From: Solirubrobacterales bacterium | GTDB lineage: Bacteria > Actinomycetota > Thermoleophilia > Solirubrobacterales > Solirubrobacteraceae | Direction: 5' to 3' | DNA length: 40,749 nt | Assembly (NCBI GenBank): GCA_019240015.1 | Contig: JAFAZB010000078.1 | Location: 1-40,749 of the forward strand | In this document: positions 16,720-24,823 of the stretch, piece after piece | Numbering within the stretch: the first letter of the stretch is position 1 | Layout: each line of letters starts with the position of its first letter | Program-made: the position numbers and the translations under genes | Notes under the pieces: generated by a model | Told to the model about the DNA's origin: nothing | Database searches by the model: none | The model's input: only the letters and a program-made list of their open reading frames with translations

Positions 16720-16741
16720 GCGGGGGGCGATCGCCCCCCGC
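16720..16741. repeat. 22-bp perfect palindrome after ligA
   Basis: A perfect 22-bp inverted repeat centred on CGATCG with G6/C6 arms begins four bases after the ligA stop. In RNA it would give a very strong hairpin. No U-tract follows, so if it ends the ligA transcript it is not a standard intrinsic terminator. It begins a 301-bp gene-free stretch (16716-17016) that also holds the tandem and inverted repeats listed next. I see no coding signal there. Confidence 0.8.
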
Positions 16742-16796
16742 GCGCGCGACCGGCCCCGGCGCGTACGAACAGCCCCGGCGCGCACGACCGGCCCCG
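16741..16796. repeat. Tandem 19-bp GC-rich repeat, three copies
   Basis: Three consecutive copies with a 19-bp period (16741-16759, 16760-16778, 16779-16796) follow the consensus CGCGYRCGAMCRGCCCCGG. Downstream to about 16853 the pattern degrades into CG dinucleotide runs and GCGACCGCCCCC-like words. The unit is too short and spacer-free to be CRISPR. It probably arose by slippage. Confidence 0.75.
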
Positions 16797-16853
16797 CGCG
16801 CGCGCGCGCGATCGCCCCCGCGCCGCGACCGCCCCCGCCCCGCGACCGGCCCC

Positions 16854-16981
16854 CGCGATCGCCAAAATGTCCCACAGGTCGGCGCCCCCAGCAGGGTGTG
16901 GGCGATAGTGATCACCAGCTAGATGCTTGCGGACGAACCCCTCGGAAGGGCGGGGGGTGTGCGCACTTTTGGCGATTCGCG
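16854..16981. repeat. Inverted repeat pair bounding a ~100-bp segment
   Basis: CGCGATCGCCAAAA (16854-16867) and TTTTGGCGATTCGCG (16967-16981) are inverted copies differing by one inserted base. They flank 99 bp that is less GC-extreme than its surroundings and contains a smaller CCCACA...TGTGGG pair. The 128-bp block could be a MITE-like or REP-like element, or a structured RNA. No target-site duplication is evident and no transposase is nearby. Confidence 0.45.
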
Positions 16982-17016
16982 TACGCGCGTGCGCCGACCG
17001 CACCCGCCCCCGCGCC

Positions 17017-18282
17017 CTACCCGTTGTATTTCGCCAGCGCCACCGCCATCTGGTCCTGGATCGGGTGGGCGTAGTTGGGGTCGATCGAGTTCATCAGGAA
17101 GGCGAACGCGAGCGTGTGGCCGTCGCGGGCGTGGCAGTAGCCGACGAGGTTCGAGACGTCGTGGAGGGTGCCGGTCTTGCCGCGGCAGCGGCCCTGCGCG
17201 ACCGTACCCTGCATCTCGTACTGGAGGGTGCCGGTCTCGCCCGCCACCGCGAGTGAGGAGGTGAAGGCGGGATTGGTCGCCATCCGCGCGAGCACGGTAA
17301 CCACCTCGCGCGGGCTGGTCGAGTCGCGGCGTGAGAGCCCCGAGCCGTCCTGCACCACGGGGCGGATGCCGAACGAGTGGTTGAGCTGCGAGCGGACTAC
17401 GGCGGCGCCCGCCGCCGTAGTGCCGCTCGCGGCGAACCTGGCCCCCAGCCCTTTCAGCAGCATCTCGGCGAAGAAGTTGTCCGACGGCGCGTTGGTCAAC
17501 GCAGTCAGCGTGGCGATGTTCGGCGAGTGCACGGCGGCGAGCTGCACGGCGTTGCGGGGCGTCACGCCCGAGCTGACCGTGGTGCCGCGCGGAACCCTGA
17601 CGCCGGCGGCGCGGAGCGCATCGAGCAGTCGCTGGGCCGCGAACAAGGCGGGCCTGATCTGGAACGCGGAGCCTTGCTCGTTGGCGAGTCCGCGGTCGTA
17701 GGCGAGCGCGCTCAACAGGCCCTCGAGGTAATAGGAGACGTGAAAGCCGGTCGGTGCGGTGCCGCGGAGCGAGTCGAAGTAGGTCTCATCGCCAACCACC
17801 CGGCCGTACACGGCTCTGATGCCTGTCCGCTTGATCAGGTTCGAGACCAGCCGCTGCATCGTCGCGCCGGTGCCGTAGGCATAGCGGTCGTAGCTGGCGG
17901 AGCCGAACGTGGGATCGCCCCCGCCGCGCAGGAAGAGGGTTCCGTGCCAGCCGCCATGACGGTCGAGCGAGCCCCGGCCCAGCACCGCGGTGCTCAGCGT
18001 CGCGGTCGGTCCGAAGCGAAGCAACGCGGTCGAGGTCGTGTAGACCTTCTCCACCGAGGCGGGCAGCCGGGCGGTGTCCGCGCCGGCCGAGAACAGGCTC
18101 TGGCCGGTGCCCAGGTCGAGCACGTACGCGCTGCTCGCGCTTCCCGCCGACTGCATGCCATTGGCGAGTGCGGCGTCGAGCGTGCTCAGAGCCGGCGAAG
18201 GGCCCTGAGCCGCTGCCCCGCCCACCGCGAACGCGAGCAGCGAAATGAGCGTCGCGATCGTCGCCAGGGAGCCTCGCACCAC
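17017..18282 (-). CDS. dacB: D-alanyl-D-alanine carboxypeptidase / PBP4 family
   Basis: 421 residues from the GTG at 18282. An N-terminal signal peptide (hydrophobic 5-22, then AAAQG) sends it out of the cytoplasm. The serine penicillin-binding motifs are complete: S76-V-E-K79, S267-D-N269 and K369-T-G371. The C-class PBP4/DacB layout with an inserted domain between the first two motifs is present. The role is carboxypeptidase/endopeptidase trimming of peptidoglycan. The open frame continues for 340 codons upstream across the opposite-strand patatin gene, but only the part from the signal peptide is real. Confidence 0.92.
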   Translation of the reverse strand: MVRGSLATIATLISLLAFAVGGAAAQGPSPALSTLDAALANGMQSAGSASSAYVLDLGTGQSLFSAGADTARLPASVEKVYTTSTALLRFGPTATLSTAVLGRGSLDRHGGWHGTLFLRGGGDPTFGSASYDRYAYGTGATMQRLVSNLIKRTGIRAVYGRVVGDETYFDSLRGTAPTGFHVSYYLEGLLSALAYDRGLANEQGSAFQIRPALFAAQRLLDALRAAGVRVPRGTTVSSGVTPRNAVQLAAVHSPNIATLTALTNAPSDNFFAEMLLKGLGARFAASGTTAAGAAVVRSQLNHSFGIRPVVQDGSGLSRRDSTSPREVVTVLARMATNPAFTSSLAVAGETGTLQYEMQGTVAQGRCRGKTGTLHDVSNLVGYCHARDGHTLAFAFLMNSIDPNYAHPIQDQMAVALAKYNG

Positions 18283-18383
18283 CGTATGTAACCGTCCAGA
18301 CGGCCAAAAGCTGCGGTCGCCGGCCGCCGCGAGATCGCCGCGGGCCCCGGGCGAGCGGTGCCGCTCGCGGGAAGGGCCCACCG

Positions 18384-18389
18384 TACAAT
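18384..18389 (+). promoter_or_regulatory. Candidate -10 box for the patatin gene
   Basis: TACAAT lies ten bases before the ATG at 18400, in the 117-bp divergent region between dacB and the patatin gene. No good -35 is seen. If used, it favours the 18400 start over the GTG at 18358, which would then lie upstream of the transcript. Confidence 0.4.
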
Positions 18390-18399
18390 CGGCCCGAGG

Positions 18400-19683
18400 A
18401 TGGGCAAGGTTGTCAAGCTCGACGCGGCGGCGACGGATCGCCCCGGGCCGGGGTCGGCTCAGGCCGGCGCCCGGCGGCGCCCCAAGCGCGCGAAGCGCTC
18501 GAAGTCCGCCCTCGTGCTCGGCGGAGGCGGGTTCACCGCTGGGGTCTATGAGATCGGGGCGCTGCGGGCCCTCGACCTCCTCTCGGTGAACCGGACCGTC
18601 AACGAGTTCGACGTCTACGTGGGCACGAGCGCCGGCGCGTTCGTGGCCGCGGCGCTCGCCAACGGCGTCACGCCCGAGGAGATGATGCGCGTGATCGTGC
18701 GGCAGGTCCCGACGCCGTTTCCCGACGCCCGGGTCAGCGCCCTGCTGAAGCCCAACTACGGGGAGTTCATCGCCAAGGGGCTGCTGATCCCGGTGCGGCT
18801 GGCGCAAGTGGTCCGGCGACTGCTCCGGGACTTGGGGCAGGTATCGGCGGTGGACGTGGCGGTGGGGCTCGCGGAGGCGCTGCCCTCCGGGCTGTACTCC
18901 GGCGAGGGCATCGAGCGCTACGTGCGGACCGTGCTGTCCGATCCCGACCGGACCGACGACTTCCGGCGGCTCTCGAGCGAGCTGTACCTCGCCGCCACGG
19001 ACCTCGACACCTGCGAGCGGATCGTGTTCGGTTCCGAGGACTGGGACGACGTTCCGATCTCCCGTGCCGTCAGCGCCTCGGGTGCGTTGCCCATGATCTA
19101 CAAGCCGGTCAGGGTCAAGGACCGGGAGCTGATCGACGGCGGGATCCTGTCCACCAGCAACCTCGACATCGCGGTCGAGGCAGGCGCCAAGTTCATTATC
19201 GTCGTCAACCCCCTCGTTCCCTACGTCAACGACTTCGAGAAGCAGATTCCCACGATCACCGGGTCGCGCGCCCGCCGTGTCTCGGACATGGGCTTCCCGC
19301 AAATCGGCTATCAGGCGTTCAAGCTACTGGCCTACCAGCGGCTGCACGAGCTGGCCCGGCAGTGGGAGGCGCGGTACCCGGGCGTGGACATCATCCTGAT
19401 CGAGCCCGAGTCCAACGACGAGCTGATGTTCCAGACCAGCATCATGAACTACACCTCGCGCGTCGACATCGCCCGGCACGGTTTTCAATCGGTGACGCTC
19501 AAGCTCGCCCACGACTACGCGGAGTTCAAGCGGATCTGCTCGCGCCATGGGATCGAGATCTCAGCCACCCGGGTGCGAAACGTCGTCAAGCACTTCGAGG
19601 CCGAGCGCGAGAAGACGCGCGCATGGCGCAAGATCCTCGAGCAGACGACCTCTACGCTGCTGCGACAGTCGGCGCAGGAGTAG
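18400..19683 (+). CDS. Patatin-like phospholipase
   Basis: 427 residues. After a basic, probably disordered N-terminus (to about 35) comes the patatin fold: oxyanion GGGGF near residue 41, nucleophile elbow GTSAG with S77, and the dyad Asp in DGG (D246). All catalytic parts are intact, so it should act as an acyl hydrolase on lipids. No signal peptide or obvious membrane helix is seen. The C-terminal 150 residues are charged and family-specific. A GTG at 18358 would add 14 residues. A lone gene, divergent from dacB. Confidence 0.88.
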   Translation: MGKVVKLDAAATDRPGPGSAQAGARRRPKRAKRSKSALVLGGGGFTAGVYEIGALRALDLLSVNRTVNEFDVYVGTSAGAFVAAALANGVTPEEMMRVIVRQVPTPFPDARVSALLKPNYGEFIAKGLLIPVRLAQVVRRLLRDLGQVSAVDVAVGLAEALPSGLYSGEGIERYVRTVLSDPDRTDDFRRLSSELYLAATDLDTCERIVFGSEDWDDVPISRAVSASGALPMIYKPVRVKDRELIDGGILSTSNLDIAVEAGAKFIIVVNPLVPYVNDFEKQIPTITGSRARRVSDMGFPQIGYQAFKLLAYQRLHELARQWEARYPGVDIILIEPESNDELMFQTSIMNYTSRVDIARHGFQSVTLKLAHDYAEFKRICSRHGIEISATRVRNVVKHFEAEREKTRAWRKILEQTTSTLLRQSAQE

Positions 19684-19798
19684 GGCAACAAGCCTGCGCC
19701 CACGGGGCCCGGCGGAAGGCGGGGCAGCGGGGCAGCGGCTGGATCAGCGGCCGCGTGGGTCTAGCGGCGGCTGGACGGGGCGTTGGGACTGCGAGGCC

Positions 19799-19984
19799 TT
19801 AGGCCCCAGCCACCTGCGGCTGTTGCTGCGAGCTCGGGAGCTCGCGCAGGCTCGAGAGGAACAGCGTCTTGTCGATCCGGCCGTTGAAGATCGGGACCCC
19901 CAGCTCAATGCATTTGACGATTACGTCTCGACGCTCCAGACCAGACTCGCGCGCGAGCTCGGTGGGCGTCAGGTGATTGGCCAT
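19799..19984 (-). CDS. Small helix-turn-helix-like protein
   Basis: 61 residues, with an excellent ribosome binding site (AAGGAGAGG, seven to eight bases before the ATG on the minus strand), so it is very likely expressed. Residues 5-45 (LTPTELARESGL...VIVKCIELGVPIFNGRIDKTLF) resemble a compact winged-helix or excisionase/IF2-N-type fold. The tail is Ser/Gln-rich. It lies divergent from the ECF sigma gene across a roughly 215-bp region, so it may be co-regulated with it. I do not recognise a named family. Confidence 0.6.
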   Translation of the reverse strand: MANHLTPTELARESGLERRDVIVKCIELGVPIFNGRIDKTLFLSSLRELPSSQQQPQVAGA

Positions 19985-20200
19985 CGGTCCTCTCCTTCTG
20001 TTCGCCGGTCACTACATAGTCATAAGTATTGCGTGGCCGCCGGACGCTCTCAACACAGCGCGCGGGAAAGTGTTCGCTCTGAGGACGGTTTAAGGTGCTA
20101 GTGGGGCACTTTTTGTCAACTGCTGGAAAAATGGAGCTCAAGCGATACTGTTCATCCGCCCTTGCGGGTAACAGAGATTCCGGACTCCCCCGGATCGGTC

Positions 20201-21775
20201 ATGGCTCTGACCCTAAGCGCGACCCAAGCACCATCCTCGTGCTCGGAGCACGAGCTGGTCGCCGCGGTCAGACGAGGGGACGACCGAGCGTTCGAGGAGC
20301 TCTACTGCCGCTACGTCTCGCGCGTTGGCGCCTATGTGCGCGGCATGGTGCCGGACCACGCGCGGGCAGAGGACATCGTCCAGGAGGTGTTCATCTCGGC
20401 GCTGCGCCGGCTGCGGAAGACCGAGCGGTCGATCGTGTTCAAGCCGTGGATCTATGAGATCGCCAAGAACGCCTGCATCGACGAGTTCCGCCGCAGCAAG
20501 CGCGCCCGCGAGGTGCCGCTGGAAACGGACGACGAGCTGGCGGGGACCGACCGGCTGAAGCTCTCCAGCGCCGCGACGCCGGAGACGGCGATCGAGGGCA
20601 AGCAACGACTCGCTGATCTTCGCGGCGCGTTCGGCGTGCTCTCCGAGAGTCATCACAAGGTACTCGTGCTCCGGGAGCTGGAGGGGCTCTCCTATGGGGA
20701 GATCGGGCAGCGCCTCGGCATGTCCCGGCCGATGGTCGAGAGCACCCTGTTCCGGGCCCGCCGCCGCCTGAGCGAAGAGTACGAGGAGCTCGTCAGCGGG
20801 CGGCGCTGCGAGCAGGTGCAGGCGGTGATCGAAGACGGCGACGCGAGCTCCCCGCGAGCGCTCGGGATCAAGCAGCGCCGCCAGCTGGCCCGCCATCTCG
20901 CCCACTGCCAGGCGTGCCGGCGCGAGGCCCGGCTGGCGGGCTTCGACGAGTCGATCCTCAAGCCGCGCAGCCTCGCCGCCAAGATCGCCGCGCTGCTGCC
21001 GTTCCCTCTACTGCGACTGCGTCGCGGCGGCGGGCACGGCTCGGGCGGGGCCGCGGCGGGCTCTCACAAGCTGGCGGCGATCCAGGCGCTGCAGAACGCC
21101 ACGCGATTTGCGGATCCGTCCGCATCGCCGATCTCCGCGGGGCGCGCGGCCGCCGCGTTGGCTGCGCTGGCGGTCGCGGGGGCGGGTGGCGGGATCGTCA
21201 CAGGTCTCGCCCACCACGCAGGCCGATCCCATGGTCGCACGGGCGCCCTCGACGGCCGGGTCGTGCGGGCAGATGCGAGCTCCGCCGGCGCGAGCGGCGG
21301 CGCGGCGGCAACTGGATCGGCGTCGGGCGGGGCGCTGTTCTATGACTCGCTGCATGGACGAGGAGTTGGCCCCGGATCCTCAACGGCTTACGGGCCGATA
21401 CGCCTGGCGACGTTTGCGCCCCAGCGGGCCGTCGGCTCCGGGCCCTTCGTGACGAGCGGCCCCGCGACCCCGGGCGCGCCCGCCTCGTCAGCCGGCGGCG
21501 CGAATGCGGCCGCCACGAGCTCGGGCTCCGGCAACGCCGCGTCTGGCCTGCCGGGGGCGCCCGGGCCTAGCGCGCCTGGGGTCCACGGCTCCTCCCCACT
21601 TAGCTCGATCGGCTCCGTGCTGAGTCCACAGCAGCCAACTGGCGGCGCGGCCGCCAATGCACCGGCGGCATCTGGGTCGAGCGCCGGTGGCAGCGGCTCC
21701 ACCGAGAGCAACGGGTCAGCCGGCGGATCACAAGGACTCCCGCTACCCCAGCTGCATCTGCCCGGGATCGGCTAG
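20201..21775 (+). CDS. ECF sigma factor fused to zinc-finger anti-sigma-like domain, TM helix and long tail
   Basis: 524 residues from the ATG at 20201; a TTG at 20162 would add 13. Region 2 lies at about 30-100 (AEDIVQEVFISALRRL, PWIYEIAKNACIDEFRRSKR) and region 4 at about 143-195 (LSYGEIGQRLGMSRPMVESTLFRARRRL). Then comes a ZAS-like H-x3-C-x2-C motif (H232, C236, C239), a hydrophobic helix at about 315-336, and an extracytoplasmic Gly/Ser/Ala/Pro-rich tail of about 170 residues. Normally sigma and anti-sigma are separate proteins. Here one chain could hold sigma at the membrane and release it by proteolysis. The low-complexity tail could span the wall. GATACTGT (20144-20151) is a possible -10. 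Confidence 0.85.
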   Translation: MALTLSATQAPSSCSEHELVAAVRRGDDRAFEELYCRYVSRVGAYVRGMVPDHARAEDIVQEVFISALRRLRKTERSIVFKPWIYEIAKNACIDEFRRSKRAREVPLETDDELAGTDRLKLSSAATPETAIEGKQRLADLRGAFGVLSESHHKVLVLRELEGLSYGEIGQRLGMSRPMVESTLFRARRRLSEEYEELVSGRRCEQVQAVIEDGDASSPRALGIKQRRQLARHLAHCQACRREARLAGFDESILKPRSLAAKIAALLPFPLLRLRRGGGHGSGGAAAGSHKLAAIQALQNATRFADPSASPISAGRAAAALAALAVAGAGGGIVTGLAHHAGRSHGRTGALDGRVVRADASSAGASGGAAATGSASGGALFYDSLHGRGVGPGSSTAYGPIRLATFAPQRAVGSGPFVTSGPATPGAPASSAGGANAAATSSGSGNAASGLPGAPGPSAPGVHGSSPLSSIGSVLSPQQPTGGAAANAPAASGSSAGGSGSTESNGSAGGSQGLPLPQLHLPGIG

Positions 21776-21833
21776 GGCGGGCGGCCATCCGCGGGATCGG
21801 CTAGGGCGGGGGGCCATCCGCGGGATCGGCTAG
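21764..21833. repeat. 29-bp tandem repeat across the sigma gene stop codon
   Basis: Two 29-bp copies (21764-21792, 21793-21821) differ at one base, and a third copy keeps its first 12 bases (GGGATCGGCTAG). The first copy encodes the last codons and TAG stop of the sigma gene. The period is not a multiple of three, so duplicate stops fall in other frames. It fills most of the gap to the convergent response regulator gene. Confidence 0.85.
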
Positions 21834-21856
21834 CCGGCGGCGCCCCCGGGCTCCGA

Positions 21857-22507
21857 CTAGTCCACGGCCTGTAGCCACGCCAGCACCGCCAGCACGCGGC
21901 GGTGATCCTTGCTGGTCGCGGGAAGGTCGAGCTTCCAGAAGATGTTCGAGACGTGTTTCTCGATCGCGCGCTCGGTGACCACCAGCTCCGCTGCGATAGC
22001 GCTGTTGGAGCGACCCTCGGCCATCCGCGAGAGCACCTCTCGCTCCCGGGGTGTCAGCAACTCGAGCCGACCCTGCCGGTCTGGTCGCCCCAGAAGCCGC
22101 GCGACGGCTTCCGGATCGAGCGCCGTACCGCCGCCGGCGACTCTGCGCACGGCCTCGACGAACTGCTTGGGATCCGCGACGCGGTCCTTGAGCAGGTACC
22201 CGACGCCGCCCTCACCCGCGCTCAGCAGCTCGCGGGCATAGGTCTGCTCGACGTACTGGGAGAGGATCAGGATCGGGAGCCCCGGGATTTGCCGGCGCGC
22301 CTCGATCGCCATCTGAACCCCCTCGTCGCTGAAACTCGGCGGCAGTCGTACGTCCACTACGCACACGTCGGGCCGTTCACGGGCGATCGCGGCCAGAAAG
22401 GCGGCCGGATTGTCGACCGAGGCCGCCACCTCGAAGCCGTGATTGCCGAGCAAGCGCTCGAGCCCGTCGCGGACCAAGGCGTGGTCCTCGCAGAGGATCA
22501 CCCGCAC
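21857..22507 (-). CDS. NarL/FixJ-family response regulator
   Basis: 216 residues. The receiver domain has phospho-acceptor D52 (VVDVRLPP), acidic D8 and K107. The LuxR-type HTH at about 150-195 (LTPREREVLSRMAEG, ERAIEKHVSNIFWKL) binds DNA. The start is GTG. It overlaps the 3' end of the histidine kinase gene by ten bases, making a cognate pair. The targets are unknown. Confidence 0.94.
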   Translation of the reverse strand: MRVILCEDHALVRDGLERLLGNHGFEVAASVDNPAAFLAAIARERPDVCVVDVRLPPSFSDEGVQMAIEARRQIPGLPILILSQYVEQTYARELLSAGEGGVGYLLKDRVADPKQFVEAVRRVAGGGTALDPEAVARLLGRPDRQGRLELLTPREREVLSRMAEGRSNSAIAAELVVTERAIEKHVSNIFWKLDLPATSKDHRRVLAVLAWLQAVD

Positions 22508-23814
22508 GGGATCTCGGCCTTGACCGACGTCGGACCGCCGGGAGGGCTGCTCAGCTCGAGCCGTCCATCGAGCGCCCGAACGCGCTTGCGCAGCCCCGCC
22601 AGGCCGGCCCCCTGCGCGTTCGCGCCGCCCTTTCCGTCGTCGACGATCGTCGCGTCGAGCGCCGTTTCGGTGCGCTGGACCGAGACTCGTACGCTGGCCG
22701 CACCGCTGTGCTTGGCCGCATTGGTCAGCGCCTCGGCGACGACGAAGTACGCGGCAGTCTGGATCGTGTCGGGCGTGTTCTCGATGTCGCCGCGGAAAGT
22801 GAGCGTCACCGGGAGCGGAGCTCGATGCGCGAGGTCCTCGATCGCCGTCGCAAGCCCCCGGTCCTCGAGCAGCGCCGGCCGCAGCCCGCGCGATAGGTCG
22901 CGCAGCTCGCCGAGCGCGCTGAGCGCCTGATGGCGCGCCTTGCGGACCGTCTCGCGGGCGGCGTCGGGGTCCTTGGAGAGCTCTTCCTCGGCCATCCCGA
23001 GCTCCATCGCCAGTGCCACCAGGCGCGCCTGGGCGCCATCGTGGAGGTCACGTTCGATCCGCTCGAGCTGCTCGGTTCCCGCTTCGACGACGTCCGCCCG
23101 GCTGCTCGCCAGCTCCTGCACCCGGGCGTTCAACCGCTGACGCTCGGAGGGACCGAGGATCGAAGCGGCGAGTGCCGCATGACCCTTTGCAGCTCCGTGG
23201 TTGATCACCAGCGCCAGGGGCGTCAGCGCCAGACCGAGCGCGGTCGTCAGGAACGCCCAGCCAGTCGACGTCACCGTGTAGATACCGAGATTGAGCGTCG
23301 CGTACTGATGGTGAGGATCGGGGATCGCCCACCACCAGAGCGGCATCACGATATAGGCGAAGACCAGCGCCGTGAACGTCATCGTGGCGGTTGCAAGCAC
23401 GAATCCGAGGACCGAATCGAGCACGAGCCAGCCGCAGTCCTTCCACGTCTGGAGATCGCGCGTGATCGTCTCCACGCGCGCCCACAGACCACCGTTCGGC
23501 GGCTGGCGATAGAGCCCCGGGATCGGCCTGCGCAGCAGCCAGCCGGCCAGCCGCCGGTCCACCATCGCAGTTGTGCGAACCGCGTAGGCCGTGCCCACCC
23601 ATACCAGGAAGCCGACGATCAGGATCAGCAGCGGTGCGGTCACCGACACGCCGGCGATCCACACGACGAACGCCACGATGCTCATGCAGAACACCGCAAG
23701 CAGGTAGAGGAGGTCGCGAGCGACTGCCGTGAGGAGCGCGACTATGCGTCGAGGGAGGTCGGTGGTCGGTTCGCGGACGGAGATGTGGAGAGCCTCTGTG
23801 TTGTTCATGGCCAT
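22498..23814 (-). CDS. Membrane sensor histidine kinase, HisKA_3 type
   Basis: 438 residues from the ATG at 23814 (another ATG at 23808; the frame also opens upstream to 23886). There are four or so hydrophobic segments in the first 210 residues with a short loop region. A dimerisation domain follows with H258 in ERIERDLHDGAQ, then HATPase_c with ALTNAAKHSGA and DDGKGG. The membrane domain resembles the 'putative sensor' type seen in actinobacterial NarL-pair kinases. It is divergent from the MaoC gene. Confidence 0.9.
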   Translation of the reverse strand: MAMNNTEALHISVREPTTDLPRRIVALLTAVARDLLYLLAVFCMSIVAFVVWIAGVSVTAPLLILIVGFLVWVGTAYAVRTTAMVDRRLAGWLLRRPIPGLYRQPPNGGLWARVETITRDLQTWKDCGWLVLDSVLGFVLATATMTFTALVFAYIVMPLWWWAIPDPHHQYATLNLGIYTVTSTGWAFLTTALGLALTPLALVINHGAAKGHAALAASILGPSERQRLNARVQELASSRADVVEAGTEQLERIERDLHDGAQARLVALAMELGMAEEELSKDPDAARETVRKARHQALSALGELRDLSRGLRPALLEDRGLATAIEDLAHRAPLPVTLTFRGDIENTPDTIQTAAYFVVAEALTNAAKHSGAASVRVSVQRTETALDATIVDDGKGGANAQGAGLAGLRKRVRALDGRLELSSPPGGPTSVKAEIPCG

Positions 23815-23866
23815 GATGATCGACACCACGATCGCATGCCGGAATACGGATGGCGCGTGGGATGGG

Positions 23867-23884
23867 GGTGGGGCTACCCCCACC
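23867..23884. promoter_or_regulatory. Inverted repeat in the kinase/MaoC divergent region
   Basis: GGTGGGG (23867-23873) and CCCCACC (23878-23884) form a 7-bp inverted repeat around CTAC in the roughly 180-bp region between divergent start codons. It could be an operator or leader hairpin. No partner regulator is identified. Confidence 0.3.
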
Positions 23885-23990
23885 ACTTCCTCACCGGTGT
23901 GCGCCTTGACTCGGGGTAATGCCCGTGATATTCCCTCCGCCCCGGACGCTGCCCGGAGGCGGGAGGCCGACCGATCCAGCGCCGACCCCC

Positions 23991-24446
23991 GTGACTGAGC
24001 CGCTCTACTTCGATGATCTCGACGTCGGTATGCAGTGGACGAGCGCCCGGCGCACGCTCACCGAAGCCGACATCGCCTCGTTCGCCGGCCTGTCGGGCGA
24101 CTACAACCCGTTGCACACCGATGAGGTGTTCGCGGCCGGCACGGGCTATGGCGGCCGCATCGCGCACGGCGCGCTGGTGCTCTCGATCGCGACCGGGCTT
24201 CGCCAACAGATGGGCCTCTTCAACGGCACGCTTCGTGGGCTGCTCGAGGTGCGCTCGTGGCGGTTCCTGGCCCCAGTGCGCGCCGGGGACACGCTCGAGG
24301 CGGTGACGACGATCACCGAGCTGCGGCCTACCAGCAAACCCGATCGTGGCGTGGTCGTCCAGGGTGTGGAGGTCAACAATCACAAAGGCGAGACGGTGCA
24401 GGCGGGCGAGCTCGTGACGCTGGTGCAGATACGGGACGGCGGGTGA
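23991..24446 (+). CDS. MaoC-like (R)-specific enoyl-CoA hydratase
   Basis: 151 residues from GTG 23991. An ATG at 23919 would add 24 Pro/Gly-rich residues with no family similarity; neither start has a strong SD. The single hotdog domain carries the hydratase-2 motif with catalytic D37 and H42 (DYNPLHTD) and GRIAHGAL. In PaaZ a MaoC domain is fused to an aldehyde dehydrogenase and opens the oxepin ring; here it is a separate protein. The stop overlaps the next start (GTGA), beginning a tightly packed four-gene operon. Confidence 0.85.
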   Translation: MTEPLYFDDLDVGMQWTSARRTLTEADIASFAGLSGDYNPLHTDEVFAAGTGYGGRIAHGALVLSIATGLRQQMGLFNGTLRGLLEVRSWRFLAPVRAGDTLEAVTTITELRPTSKPDRGVVVQGVEVNNHKGETVQAGELVTLVQIRDGG

Positions 24447-24823
24447 CGGCGCCGTTCGTGCACGCGGCGCCGCGTGGGGTCGGGATAGAGGGTCTCGAGG
24501 CAGCGCTGCTGGAAGCGTTCCAGCGACTGAGGGAGGCCCTGACCGCGGGTCGGCCGGCGGTCGTGATCGTGCGCGACGCCGATCTTCTCGGACACGGCGA
24601 TCCCGCTGACGCGGCGCTCGCCAACGGTCTGCTCGGATTGGTGCGGGCACTGGCGACCGAGGGAGCTCGCGAGCAATGGATCGTCAACGCGCTGGCGGTC
24701 GACGGCGAGGAGACCGACGAGGCCGCGCAGGACGTCTGGGTGCAGCGGCTGTCGGAGCCAGTTGGCGTCACCGGGGTGCTGATCAGACTTGGAGATCTGC
24801 ACCTCGGGCGGGTGCCCGTGTGA
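24443..24823 (+). CDS. Degenerate short-chain dehydrogenase-like subunit
   Basis: 126 residues, GTG start overlapping the MaoC stop. It is not annotatable by a catalytic motif. Residues 56-86 (GLLGLVRAL...VNALAV) and 104-126 (VTGVLIRLGD...G) line up well with the helix and C-terminal strands of the true SDR encoded next. At the positions of that enzyme's Tyr143 and Lys147 it has D56 and A60, and it lacks the N-terminal TGxxxGxG. It is therefore probably a non-catalytic partner subunit, comparable in principle to the BbsC half of the BbsCD dehydrogenase. It overlaps the SDR start by GTGA, so the two are made together. Confidence 0.7.
   Translation: MTAPFVHAAPRGVGIEGLEAALLEAFQRLREALTAGRPAVVIVRDADLLGHGDPADAALANGLLGLVRALATEGAREQWIVNALAVDGEETDEAAQDVWVQRLSEPVGVTGVLIRLGDLHLGRVPV

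Noticed and set aside
16720..16741. Intrinsic terminator for ligA
   Set aside because: The hairpin is strong but no T-run follows, so it does not meet the usual definition. It is kept only as a palindrome.
16741..16853. CRISPR-like array
   Set aside because: The repeats are 19 bp, degenerate and lack spacers, and no cas genes are nearby.
18283..19302. Upstream extension of the dacB frame giving a 761-residue protein
   Set aside because: The added part is antisense to the patatin gene, has low-complexity composition, and precedes a clear signal peptide, which must be N-terminal.
22930..23919. 329-codon + strand frame opposite the histidine kinase
   Set aside because: Charged low-complexity translation and antisense to a kinase with all expected motifs.
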